The notes: generated by a model not told the origin, from the sequence alone. Shown: positions 28,124 to 36,181, counted from the stretch's first letter. The stretch is 64,000 bases of DNA from Eudoraea chungangensis (GCF_029360665.1 NZ_JARDUB010000006.1:434001-498000), one strand, 5' to 3'. Numbers and translations are program-made.

Positions 28124-28207
28124 GTAGGTAGTCATACATCGAATATTTATACTAAAGTTAAAAAGCAAGGGTTATACTTATCCCAAATCAAAACTTGCCT
28201 ACAAATA

Positions 28208-28651
28208 ATGACGTGCATAGAATGTAAAAAGAAACTCAGCTACGCAGAACATAAAAGTGCCATGGACCACTACGGGATTGAATTATGTGAGAGACATAAG
28301 GCTCGAATGGACAAATTACACAGAAATAACTGTACACCAATTGAAGCAATACAGCTTTATTATGGCTTAAAGCAAGAAGGTGCTAATCCAATGCTAGAAT
28401 GGTGGGATGGTAAAAAATCTGTGGATTTAGCCTTTTCTCGTGTAAAGCTTAATATTGAAATAGATACGGATTATCATATGATGAGTCATGAGCAGGCCAT
28501 AAATAACCTGACTAATATGATGCACTCTTTTCAAGATGGATTTACCACTATACGAATACCGCATACCCTAATCAAGTATTTTTTAAACGAAACTGTTGAA
28601 AATATTATTGGAATAAAAGAAGGACTGAGAGCAAGAAGTAGAGTCATTTAG
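28208..28651 (+). CDS. Protein with N-terminal zinc knuckle and DUF559/Vsr-like nuclease-fold core
   Basis: 147 residues. Two Cys/His pairs, CIEC near the start and CERH about 20 residues later, suggest a small zinc site. The second half has EWWDGKKSVDLAF, KLNIEIDTDYH and TTIRIPHTLI. This order (Trp-x-Lys/Val-Asp, Glu-x-Asp-x-x-His, then a hydrophobic strand with Arg) resembles the DUF559 and very-short-patch-repair branch of the PD-(D/E)XK nuclease fold. Whether it is active is unclear. The next gene starts 25 nt downstream. It could be a DNA repair or regulatory protein. Confidence 0.6.
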   Translation: MTCIECKKKLSYAEHKSAMDHYGIELCERHKARMDKLHRNNCTPIEAIQLYYGLKQEGANPMLEWWDGKKSVDLAFSRVKLNIEIDTDYHMMSHEQAINNLTNMMHSFQDGFTTIRIPHTLIKYFLNETVENIIGIKEGLRARSRVI

Positions 28652-28676
28652 CAAAGTTGAACATAAAACAAAGCAA

Positions 28677-28967
28677 ATGGAAACGGACAACTATTACACC
28701 GAGAGATCTTATAGATTAAGCAAAGTAATACTATATTTACTTACATTCGCTGCATTCGCCATTATGGTGAACAATAATGCCGTACTCTCACGATACTTAT
28801 TCGGACTACCAATAATAGCTTCTGGTTTGCTAGGGATTTTTGGTTCATTTATTCTCTATAAAGGACGTGAAGAACCCATAAACGAAAAGAAAATCATCGC
28901 TCTTACGGTAAACTCAGCGATGGTGATTTTAATACTTACTATTCTAGTTTCCAACACCCTGTATTAG
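28677..28967 (+). CDS. Small three-helix membrane protein
   Basis: 96 residues with three hydrophobic stretches (about 15-30, 36-58 and 70-94: VILYLLTFAAFAIMV, LFGLPIIASGLLGIFGSFILY, IALTVNSAMVILILTILV). No family is recognised. It lies 25 nt after the nuclease-like gene and is probably co-transcribed with it. Function unknown. Confidence 0.6.
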   Translation: METDNYYTERSYRLSKVILYLLTFAAFAIMVNNNAVLSRYLFGLPIIASGLLGIFGSFILYKGREEPINEKKIIALTVNSAMVILILTILVSNTLY

Positions 28968-29061
28968 AAAAAATTATTGGTCGTACGGATATTTCAATAT
29001 GTCCAAATACTTTCTCTGGATTTCTTTGTATCTTAAAAGTGCAAATAAAGGTCCATAAGTA

Positions 29062-30174
29062 ATGACAAATATAGACAGAAGGGAATGGCTGAAAACGTTA
29101 GGTTTAACTGGTGGTTTAGCCTTATTAAAGCCTTCAGAGCTCTTAGCTCTAGACGAGCCAGTTAATACCACTTTTAGCAATTCTCCCATAATGCTAAATG
29201 CCAATGAGAACGCTTATGGTCCTTCTGAAAGAGTAAAAAAAGTAATTTCGGATAATTTAAATATTGGATGTAGATATCCTTTTAGAAGTCTGTCGAGTTT
29301 AGTAGACTTAATTGCTGAAAAAGAAGAAATCCATAGAGATTCTATTGTAATTACAGGTGGATCTACTGAAGGCCTTAAAGCTACTGGCCTGGTGTATGGC
29401 TTATATAAGGGAGAAATCATTGCTGCTGACCCAACGTTTCAAGCGATGCTTAGCTATGCTGAAACCTTCGACGCCAAAGTGCACAGAGTTCCTCTAAATC
29501 CTAAAATGGAACACGACCTCGACGCCATGGCAGCAAAAGTCAACAAAAACACCAAACTAATCTTTATATGTAATCCAAATAATCCGACTGGAACACTTTT
29601 AGACAGAAATCATCTTATAGATTTTTGTAAAGCATTCGATAAGTCGGCTTTGATATTTAGTGATGAGGCGTATTATGACTTTATCACAGAAGCCGACTAC
29701 CCTTCCATGACGAAATTGGTTAAAGAGGGCCGTAATGTCATTGTATCAAAGACTTTCTCTAAAGTATATGGCCTGGCTGGTTTAAGAATCGGATATCTTA
29801 TAGCAAAACCAGAAATAGCTAAAAATTTAAAAGCCGCTGTAATGGCAAATACGAATACTTTAGCAATAGAAGCAGCCAAAGAGGCCCTGAAAGACGATGC
29901 CTTTTACAAATATAGTATTACACAAAATATTAAAGCTAAAGAATTAATTTACAAAACTTTAGAAGATTTAGGAATGGAGTATATCCCCTCTCATACCAAC
30001 TTTGTGTTCTTTAAAACAGGTATTCCTATTACATCCTTTAGTGAGCAGATGAGTGCCAAAAATATTATTGTGGGAAGACCCTTCCCTCCTCTCTTAAACT
30101 GGGCGCGCATAAGCACCGGTAGACTAGAAGATGTAAAATCCTTCACTACAGCTTTGAAAACGGTAATGGGATAG
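29062..30174 (+). CDS. Class I/II PLP-dependent aminotransferase (HisC-like) with a Tat-type N-terminus
   Basis: 370 residues. The first 25 residues contain DRREWLKTLGLTGGLALL, a twin-arginine-like motif followed by a weak hydrophobic stretch. The rest is a fold-type I aminotransferase: LNANENAYGPS, ITGGSTEGLKA, ICNPNNPTGT, FSDEAYYDF and the PLP-lysine region SKTFSKVYGLAGLRIGY. Most relatives are histidinol-phosphate aminotransferases, which are cytoplasmic. The Tat-type start implies export of a folded, cofactor-loaded enzyme. The substrate is unknown. It is not part of a his operon here. Confidence 0.85.
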   Translation: MTNIDRREWLKTLGLTGGLALLKPSELLALDEPVNTTFSNSPIMLNANENAYGPSERVKKVISDNLNIGCRYPFRSLSSLVDLIAEKEEIHRDSIVITGGSTEGLKATGLVYGLYKGEIIAADPTFQAMLSYAETFDAKVHRVPLNPKMEHDLDAMAAKVNKNTKLIFICNPNNPTGTLLDRNHLIDFCKAFDKSALIFSDEAYYDFITEADYPSMTKLVKEGRNVIVSKTFSKVYGLAGLRIGYLIAKPEIAKNLKAAVMANTNTLAIEAAKEALKDDAFYKYSITQNIKAKELIYKTLEDLGMEYIPSHTNFVFFKTGIPITSFSEQMSAKNIIVGRPFPPLLNWARISTGRLEDVKSFTTALKTVMG

Positions 30175-30546
30175 AACTCTAGACCATGCTCGTACACAGA
30201 ATTAGACGCGCAAGTATGACATTTTAACGAATTTTCTTACTTTTTAAGGAATGATAAGATGTATTTCCCTTCTACTGACGTTTATAATAAAAACAGTTTA
30301 TGAAGAAAAAAACTACCCAGTCTTATTTACTTTATGCCTTTTGTTTTTTCTGCATAATATGGTCTCTTTATGTTTTTGTCTTTAAGGGCGCATAACTAAT
30401 GCCAATATTTTACGTTATAAAGCTAGAAAAGCCTTTGCAATGCAGTTTGGTTAATATTCATTAAAATGCTTCATAAAAGAGATATATGCCCAATAAAAGA
30501 CAAGGAGTTGCGAACAATGCTATTTGCTTTATAGAATTTTCAATAT
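30175..30546. other. 372-bp intergenic region between the aminotransferase and the BKACE gene
   Basis: AT-rich. It holds a possible 31-codon ORF at 30300-30395 (listed separately). I see no terminator, RNA gene or clear TAnnTTTG element. Confidence 0.5.
30300..30395 (+). CDS. Possible 31-residue membrane peptide
   Basis: ATG at 30300 to TAA at 30393-30395. It starts MKKKTTQSY and then forms one strongly hydrophobic helix rich in Phe, Tyr, Trp and Cys (LLYAFCFFCIIWSLYVFVF), ending KGA. A basic N-terminus followed by one helix is typical of real small membrane proteins, but AT-rich DNA also makes such ORFs by chance. No partner is evident. Confidence 0.35.
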   Translation: MKKKTTQSYLLYAFCFFCIIWSLYVFVFKGA

Positions 30547-31443
30547 ATGAATACAAATAAACTAATCATTAATTTCACCCCAACAGGAATGATTCCGACC
30601 AAGGAAATGACTTCTTATGTCCCCATTACTGTTAATGAAATAGTTGATGATGTTTTGGAAGCCCGTGAACTTGGAATTACTATGGTACACTTGCACGCCA
30701 GAGATGAAAAAACAGGTGTTCCAAGCTATAAAAAAGAAATTTATGCAGAAATAATTAATAAAATAAGGGCTCATGATCCCTATTTGGTTATTTGCGTTTC
30801 GCTAAGTGGTAGAAATTTTAAAGAATTAAATCAGCGGTCTGAGGTCCTCGATTTAGAAGGAAAACTAAAACCTGATATGGGTAGTCTAACCCTAAGCTCA
30901 CTAAATTTTAACAAGGTTGCTAGTGTAAATTCTCCAGAAATGATAAAGGCTCTGGCTTCCAAAATGAAAAATAAAGGGATTGTACCAGAACTTGAAGCCT
31001 TTGATCTTGGAATGATTAATTTTTCCAAATATTTAATTAAGAAAGATCTTATCAAAGCTCCTTTTTACTATAATCTGTTATTGGGAAATATAGCTTGTTC
31101 TCAACCAAATTTACTCCACGCCGGCATGCTCATTCAAGATCTACCGGAAGATTCTTATTTTAGTCTAGCGGGTATTGGAGCCGCTCAATTAAAAATGAAT
31201 TCCCTTAGTATTGCCATCGGTGGAGGTGTTAGAGTAGGTCTTGAAGATAATATTTGGTTCGATATTAAAAGGACAGAGTTGGCTCGCAATAGAGATTTAA
31301 TTAAAAGAGTTCAAACCATCGCCCATGCCAATGAAAGAGAATTAATGACATCTCAAGAATTTAGAAGGTGTATGCAACTCAATAAAGGTAATGGTGAATA
31401 CGGAAGAGATTCTCTCCTTAAACCTATAGAACATGGAAGTTAA
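30547..31443 (+). CDS. BKACE family (beta-keto acid cleavage enzyme, DUF849)
   Basis: 298 residues. The metal-binding HLHARDEKTG, VCVSLSGR-like ICVSLSGR and GGGVRVGLEDN (with the Glu that completes the zinc site) mark the BKACE/3-keto-5-aminohexanoate cleavage family. Such enzymes cleave a beta-keto acid with acetyl-CoA, giving acetoacetate and a CoA ester. The substrate varies among subfamilies and cannot be read here. It overlaps the downstream GNAT gene by 11 nt, so they are likely one pathway or unit. Lysine fermentation genes are not nearby. Confidence 0.85.
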   Translation: MNTNKLIINFTPTGMIPTKEMTSYVPITVNEIVDDVLEARELGITMVHLHARDEKTGVPSYKKEIYAEIINKIRAHDPYLVICVSLSGRNFKELNQRSEVLDLEGKLKPDMGSLTLSSLNFNKVASVNSPEMIKALASKMKNKGIVPELEAFDLGMINFSKYLIKKDLIKAPFYYNLLLGNIACSQPNLLHAGMLIQDLPEDSYFSLAGIGAAQLKMNSLSIAIGGGVRVGLEDNIWFDIKRTELARNRDLIKRVQTIAHANERELMTSQEFRRCMQLNKGNGEYGRDSLLKPIEHGS

Positions 31444-32119
31444 TAATAATAGATTCTATAGACTAAAATGGTTTTGGAATATATTATCTAACGGTTTGTT
31501 GTTATTTGGTATAAGAAATAGACTCGCGCAAATTGGGCTAGATATAGATCCATATTATTGGGTTGAAGAAGGTTATACCGAAATAGACATTCCTAAAATT
31601 AAAGAAGAACAAAATGAATACTCCATTGTTCATTTAAATCTTGACGAAATTCACAGGGTTAGAAAAAAAGTAATTGCAAATACTCCTGCTTCCGATCTAC
31701 CTATTTTTAATGATAAACAAAAGGCAATTGGCGTAAAATATAAAAATGAGATTGCCGCATTTATGTTTATAGAACTTGAGGACTTTTACTACCACAAACG
31801 GAAAATTTCTTTAAACAAAAATGAAGCATATCTCTTCCATATGTATACCTTTGAAAATCATCGTGGCAAGAATTTAGCACCCTATCTCAGATACCATAGT
31901 TACTTGATTTTAAAAGAATTGGGGATAAAAAACATTTATAGCATTACTCAGTATTTTAATACTTCATCGAAAAATTTCAAGAGAAAGCTTAGTGCCCAAA
32001 ACAAACAGTTATATCTCAATATTACTCTTTTTAAGAAGTATAGATATTTCACTCTACTACGAAATTATTCAAACTTACCAAACACCTATTCAGAAAAAAG
32101 GCCAACCCTTAGTAGTTGA
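31433..32119 (+). CDS. GNAT-like N-acyltransferase
   Basis: 228 residues. The central to C-terminal part shows GNAT features: AFMFIELEDFYYH, then NEAYLFHMYTFENHRGKNLAPYLRYHSYLIL (the acetyl-CoA loop with R/Q-x-x-G-x-G/A replaced by HRGKNLA) and GIKNIYSITQYFNTSSKNFKRKL, where the chain usually pairs its last strands. No strong membrane segment. The 11-nt overlap with the BKACE gene implies coupling. Substrate unknown. Confidence 0.65.
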   Translation: MEVNNNRFYRLKWFWNILSNGLLLFGIRNRLAQIGLDIDPYYWVEEGYTEIDIPKIKEEQNEYSIVHLNLDEIHRVRKKVIANTPASDLPIFNDKQKAIGVKYKNEIAAFMFIELEDFYYHKRKISLNKNEAYLFHMYTFENHRGKNLAPYLRYHSYLILKELGIKNIYSITQYFNTSSKNFKRKLSAQNKQLYLNITLFKKYRYFTLLRNYSNLPNTYSEKRPTLSS

Positions 32120-32185
32120 CCTTTTTAAAAGAGGATTAACGAAAAACACAAACATCCTCTATTTTGCTAGAAGCCCTTACCCCCT

Positions 32186-32473
32186 CTAATAACTGAGATA
32201 ACTCCCACTAAACAGTTCCGTGACCTCATTATTACTTGTAACACAGAGGGATATTTTAAAATCTATTCGAAAGGGTCTGGTATAGTAATAGGTCTTTCTG
32301 CTTCTGCTATATTCTATGGGAGCATCAAAATCTTTTAATAAATCTATCAGATTATAAATAGAACGTTCACTAAGGTTCATTCGCCTGGCCAGGTTAAGAG
32401 GCCGGCCAGTACACTCCGACTCAATGAGCAAGTGCATTTTTTGTAAATTTTCGAGGGTTTTGATTTTGTTCAT
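32186..32473 (-). CDS. Small winged helix-turn-helix protein
   Basis: 95 residues. The helix-turn-helix segment is GRPLNLARRMNLSERSIYNLIDLLKDFDAPIEYSRSRKTYYYTRPF, with the wing-like end typical of HTH_11/DeoR-type domains. It has no ligand domain, so it is a DNA-binding module only. The gene is divergent from the XRE-like regulator at 32654. Targets unknown. Confidence 0.65.
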   Translation of the reverse strand: MNKIKTLENLQKMHLLIESECTGRPLNLARRMNLSERSIYNLIDLLKDFDAPIEYSRSRKTYYYTRPFRIDFKISLCVTSNNEVTELFSGSYLSY

Positions 32474-32653
32474 ACTAAAATGTCTTAGAGATTATTGAAG
32501 AGATATGGTATTTAAAGCATATATAATAATATAGATTATTTTCTATATAAACAAATTTTTTTATAGTTTTTTTTCTATTTAATTTAATTATAGTATCTTA
32601 GATTAAGAATCGCTTGTAGCCTATAGTGCAATGAAGTATTACGAATTTATTTT

Positions 32654-33046
32654 ATGCTAAAAACCGTAGATCGCTTAATTCAATTTATTAACCATATTGA
32701 TATGAGCGCCAGACAATTTGATATATCCATTGGTGCCAGTAATGGTTATACGTTGCGTATGAAGAAAAACCAGGCCTCCATTGGTAGCGACGTAATAGAA
32801 ACCATTCTAAAGGTCTACCCGCAGCTTAATGTTGCCTGGTTAATTACAGGAGAAGGCGAAATGTTGAAAACTAAGGAGGTATCGGAAATTCTAGAATTTG
32901 AAGATCTTTCTAAGTTAAAGCAAACCGAGATTGAACAGTTAATAGAAAAAAAGATAAGAAGTCGTCAAGAAATAGCGATTAAGTCAATAATAAAAGAAGT
33001 CTCGGATGAGATTGAACAAATGAAGAAAGACCTGGAAAAGAACTAG
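32654..33046 (+). CDS. XRE-like helix-turn-helix regulator with coiled-coil tail
   Basis: 130 residues. The N-terminal HTH (about 1-65) ends NVAWLITGEGEML, the usual flavobacterial phage-repressor-like ending. It is followed by a charged helical tail (QTEIEQLIEKKIRSRQE, EIEQMKKDLEKN) that may dimerise. It is a distant paralogue of the 45047 regulator (NLYWLLNGKGKF). It overlaps the end of the convergent membrane protein gene by 4 nt. No target operator was identified. Confidence 0.6.
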   Translation: MLKTVDRLIQFINHIDMSARQFDISIGASNGYTLRMKKNQASIGSDVIETILKVYPQLNVAWLITGEGEMLKTKEVSEILEFEDLSKLKQTEIEQLIEKKIRSRQEIAIKSIIKEVSDEIEQMKKDLEKN

Positions 33047-34308
33047 TCCACCCCGTATCGTCCTTCTAAAAGCTGATCTCTCAGGGAAATTAATCGGATC
33101 AGTTTGGTATTTTGATTAGACTCTCCCGCAATTTCCTTTCGCAACTGTTTTATTTGCCTTAAATTTCGTTGAAACGTCTTGTTGGCATTGAATTCTCCAT
33201 CTTCAATTATAACATCTATTTCCTTCACCAGGGTCTCGTATAAGACCAAGAGATCTACCCTATATTTAATGATTTTAGAAACCGTTATAAGTATAATTAC
33301 CAGCAAGACAATAATTGGGAAGGACTTAATATTTCCTGCTGCATCTAAATATTGTACATCTTGTGTTGCTTCCCACAACTGGTAAGAGTAGATTACCAAA
33401 GGGGAGAGAATCGCAAAACGCCACCAACTTGTGCAAATAATATACCAGGTAAGCATAGGTATAATTACAATTAACTTCCTTGTTAAGAACCAGATATATG
33501 TTCTTATATTATCAAAACCATTACTATCGATACTAATAAATCCCAAGGTGAATTCCTCAAGATGTTCTGGTATTAGATGGTGTGAATACCATAATGAAAG
33601 AACTAAACAAAACATAAGAATTGCTAAGAAATCATTTTTGGTGATTTTTTGATTTGAAGTGTTTTTTATTTTAAAGGTAAAATTTTTAGACAACCACAAT
33701 TCCACCAAAAGTTTAATATTTACTATTCGATATAGGTAATTAATAGAAGAATAACGATTTTTGTTGTTTCTTATTTTGTCTACAAAAAGCCGGTATGTCT
33801 TAGTTTTATTTTTGAGGTTATCAAAAAAAATACTATCAAAAGAAATTTCTAAAACTTGTTTTCTAGACGCCTTAAATAAAAAATTGTCGAATAAAAGAAT
33901 TAATCCTATAAATACAGTAATTACAAAAGGATCAATAAAATTTCTACTGTAGAAATCTAATAGTTTTACATCCATTGACCGTGTTGGCATATCGGAAAAA
34001 TATGTAAGTAAACTTTTTACATAAACAATTACCATAGGAAGTAAAAGATATTTCCAATTTCTAGAAGTCGTAAAGAACCAAATAACTAATAAAACAACAG
34101 GAATGCTATTTCTAAAAAAATACCAAATAAATGTTCTATTACTTGCAAAAATATGAGGATAGTTCTTTCCAAATATTATAAACTCAGAAGCTACATCACT
34201 GAAATATAAATGCCAATATGCAAAAAAAGGTATAATGAAAATTATTAAGGCGATAACCATATCTAATCTAAACTTACCCTTCCAAGATGTAGCTCCCTCC
34301 CAAACCAT
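33043..34308 (-). CDS. Multi-pass membrane protein with two copies of a domain shared with the 35513 gene
   Basis: 421 residues. Two similar membrane modules are present. Module A (about 18-145) contains YWHLYF, NRTFIWYFFRNSIPVVLLVIWFFT and WKYLLLPMVIVY. Module B (about 226-350) contains LWYSHH, IDSNGFDNIRTYIWFLTRKLI, TSWWRFAILSPLVIYSYQLWE and a final helix. A charged linker joins them and a basic helical tail ends the protein. The 222-residue protein encoded at 35513 has one copy. I recognise no family name. A duplicated, fused origin is inferred from the pattern. Confidence 0.7.
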   Translation of the reverse strand: MVWEGATSWKGKFRLDMVIALIIFIIPFFAYWHLYFSDVASEFIIFGKNYPHIFASNRTFIWYFFRNSIPVVLLVIWFFTTSRNWKYLLLPMVIVYVKSLLTYFSDMPTRSMDVKLLDFYSRNFIDPFVITVFIGLILLFDNFLFKASRKQVLEISFDSIFFDNLKNKTKTYRLFVDKIRNNKNRYSSINYLYRIVNIKLLVELWLSKNFTFKIKNTSNQKITKNDFLAILMFCLVLSLWYSHHLIPEHLEEFTLGFISIDSNGFDNIRTYIWFLTRKLIVIIPMLTWYIICTSWWRFAILSPLVIYSYQLWEATQDVQYLDAAGNIKSFPIIVLLVIILITVSKIIKYRVDLLVLYETLVKEIDVIIEDGEFNANKTFQRNLRQIKQLRKEIAGESNQNTKLIRLISLRDQLLEGRYGVD

Positions 34309-34402
34309 AACAAATTATTCGATTACGATTTTTAATTAAAAAAAAGATATAATTTCGCTATTACTAATCTTCCATATAAATAAATATACATAATTATTTT
34401 AA

Positions 34403-34828
34403 ATGCAGAAAATTTTCTATACACTAGAGAATATTGAGGAAGCAGCAAAAAGCCTAATTGCGATTAGCCAGACTAGATTTTTATGTTTCTATGGTGATAT
34501 GGGCGCTGGCAAAACAACGCTTATTAAGGCAGTGGTATCCCAACTAGAGGGGTCAGAACAGGCTAGTAGTCCAACATTTAGTATTGTCAATGAATACCAA
34601 TACCAAAATGGCAAGTTATTAGGCTTTCACTTTGATTTTTATCGTTTGGAATCCGAATCGGAGGCCCTAGACCTCGGTATTGAAGATTATTTTAGTCAAA
34701 GCAGCTGGCTTTTTGTAGAATGGGCCAATAAAGTAGAAAGTCTTTTACCCTTGTCCTACACCAAAATATCCGTTAATACCATTAATAATTTAAGCCGCGA
34801 ATTAATTATTGAAGAAGTAAAGTTATAA
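34403..34828 (+). CDS. tsaE: tRNA threonylcarbamoyladenosine biosynthesis ATPase
   Basis: 141 residues. The P-loop GDMGAGKTTLIKAV, SPTFSIVNEY, FDFYRLES and FVEWANKV are signature blocks of TsaE (YjeE), which hydrolyses ATP to release the TsaD-TsaB complex making t6A in tRNA. It is short, as expected. It lies between the two members of the membrane family at 33043 and 35513, which is probably chance or an old flavobacterial arrangement. Confidence 0.95.
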   Translation: MQKIFYTLENIEEAAKSLIAISQTRFLCFYGDMGAGKTTLIKAVVSQLEGSEQASSPTFSIVNEYQYQNGKLLGFHFDFYRLESESEALDLGIEDYFSQSSWLFVEWANKVESLLPLSYTKISVNTINNLSRELIIEEVKL

Positions 34829-34946
34829 TTAGACAGTAAATTTTTAGCAGAGTTTGTTTTTCAGGAACAGCCAAAAAGTTGTCTTTTTAAGCTCTATTTT
34901 GTCTTTAACCAACTATAGAAATTTAGAGAGCCTTCGATAAAGTGCA

Positions 34947-35267
34947 CTAAATATCGGATAAAGAATACTGCTTCAAAAAAAGTTTCATTAGCATCAAGTG
35001 TTGCTTTCTTTCTTCTTTGTTTTGAACATAATTATCATCTAAAACAATTTTGTCTTGTACAAATCCGTCTAGATATGTTTTTTTATGAAGAATAAGTTTC
35101 ACCTCTTTCAACTGACTTCCAATTCTTACAAAAAAAGTGCCAACAAATGACTTAGGAAAATATAGATTATCGATGAAGTGTTCATTTTTTAGGATTAAAA
35201 GTAATATTTTCTCGACGTAATGTCTTCCGTTCGTATTTTTTTTCCTACATTTGTAAGTGAAAATGAA
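34947..35267 (-). pseudogene. Startless 106-codon open frame, possible gene remnant
   Basis: From the stop at 34947-34949 the minus-strand frame stays open back to 35267. The predicted peptide has protein-like composition (for example YVEKILLLILKNEHFIDNLY, QLKEVKLILHKKTYLDG, VQDKIVLDDNYV), with charged and hydrophobic residues in helix-like order. No ATG, GTG or TTG lies near its 5' end. It may be a decayed gene, a gene with a rare start, or chance in AT-rich DNA. Confidence 0.25.
35246..35253 (+). promoter_or_regulatory. -7 element for the small lipoprotein (TACATTTG)
   Basis: Exact TAnnTTTG match 42 bp before the ATG at 35296. The same octamer occurs in the leuC promoter. No TTG at 17-23 bp spacing. 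Confidence 0.5.
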
Positions 35268-35295
35268 TCAAATCTTTAACGAAAAACGTATTACG

Positions 35296-35424
35296 ATGGA
35301 CACAAAAAAACTATTCTTTGGCATATGTACATGCCTCGTTTTAATGGCTTCTGCTTGCACCGATAGCGCCTCTGATGATCTTTATGAAGATGGAGTTGAC
35401 AAGAGAAAAATACATATAAAATAA
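35296..35424 (+). CDS. Small putative lipoprotein (42 residues)
   Basis: ATG at 35296 to TAA at 35422-35424. It has a hydrophobic signal (KKLFFGICTCLVLMASAC) with a cysteine at residue 21 that could be lipidated, then an acidic tail SASDDLYEDGVDKRKIHIK. A -7 element lies 42 bp upstream and a clean terminator directly downstream, which supports a real monocistronic gene. An in-frame ATG at 35263 is less likely because it would put polar residues before the signal. Function unknown. Confidence 0.65.
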   Translation: MDTKKLFFGICTCLVLMASACTDSASDDLYEDGVDKRKIHIK

Positions 35425-35444
35425 GACAAAACTTACATTTTTTT

Positions 35445-35476
35445 AAAAAAGGGCAATCATAAATTGCCCTTTTTTT
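35445..35476 (+). terminator. Rho-independent terminator after the small lipoprotein gene
   Basis: AAAAAAGGGCAAT (35445-35457) pairs with ATTGCCC and the T-run (35463-35476) around a 5-nt loop. It starts about 20 nt after the stop codon. Confidence 0.85.
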
Positions 35477-35512
35477 CGTTCAAGCAATATAATTCTCCCA
35501 AATATTGCGTAG

Positions 35513-36181
35513 ATGAATTTTTCTCAAAAAAAGAATAAAAAAGCACAAAGGCGTTTATTTACCGAGTCAATTGGTATATTCTTGATTATCGCCGCGCCTT
35601 TCTTATTTAAGTTGCATGATTTTATGCCGCAAGACCCCAATGCTACAATAGATATCTTGTGGTTTAGTATTGATAGGCATGGATTCGATGATATTAGAAC
35701 ATTTACGTGGTTTTTACTAACAAAGATTATTCCCTTCTATTTACTCATGATTTGGTTTTTCACCAATAAACATTGGTGGTATCACATTCTTCTGATACCT
35801 ATTTGCATGTATGCTTTTCAAATCTTTGAAGTAGTTTATGGAGATGAATTATTTGTCGATACAGAAAATGTGCTTTGGCTATTACCGGTATGTATGGTTG
35901 TTATTCCCTTTGTTTATTTAATAAGAATTAAGCTTTACGACAAGTATGTTCTTGGTATAGATTTAGATGCAATGGATGCAGAGCTTCAATATTATAAGGA
36001 GAAAGAGAGAAGGGAAATAGAAAAAATAGCACCCAAGCACCTGAAAGAGGATGTCTATTCTCCTCCTGCCAACGAAGAGACAGAAACCGATGAGTCTAAG
36101 AGTATTTCAGACAAAACACTAAAATCTGCCCTTCATTCCCTACAACATTCTTTTAAAAGTTTTTTTAATTTCTTTTTGTAA
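35513..36181 (+). CDS. Membrane protein related to both halves of the 33043 protein
   Basis: 222 residues. One module (about 15-145) with IDRHGFDDIRTFTWFLLTKIIPFYLLMIWFFTNKHWWYHILLIPICMYAFQIFE matches module B of the 33043 protein closely, and more weakly module A (FFRNSIPVVLLVIWFFT). The tail (about 150-210) is charged and acidic. It is a stand-alone version of the duplicated protein. The gene begins 36 nt after the terminator. Function unknown. Confidence 0.7.
   Translation: MNFSQKKNKKAQRRLFTESIGIFLIIAAPFLFKLHDFMPQDPNATIDILWFSIDRHGFDDIRTFTWFLLTKIIPFYLLMIWFFTNKHWWYHILLIPICMYAFQIFEVVYGDELFVDTENVLWLLPVCMVVIPFVYLIRIKLYDKYVLGIDLDAMDAELQYYKEKERREIEKIAPKHLKEDVYSPPANEETETDESKSISDKTLKSALHSLQHSFKSFFNFFL

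Larger units (their letters stand above)
34829..35295. other. 467-bp region without a standard gene before the 42-residue lipoprotein
   Basis: Holds a minus-strand stop-to-stop open frame without a start codon (34947-35267, see findings) and, near its right end, the -7 element at 35246. I see no RNA gene. Confidence 0.5.

Noticed and set aside
28089-28142. Possible CRISPR-like repeat
   Set aside because: Only two good copies and one weak copy, with 3-bp spacers and no cas genes; an operator is far more likely.
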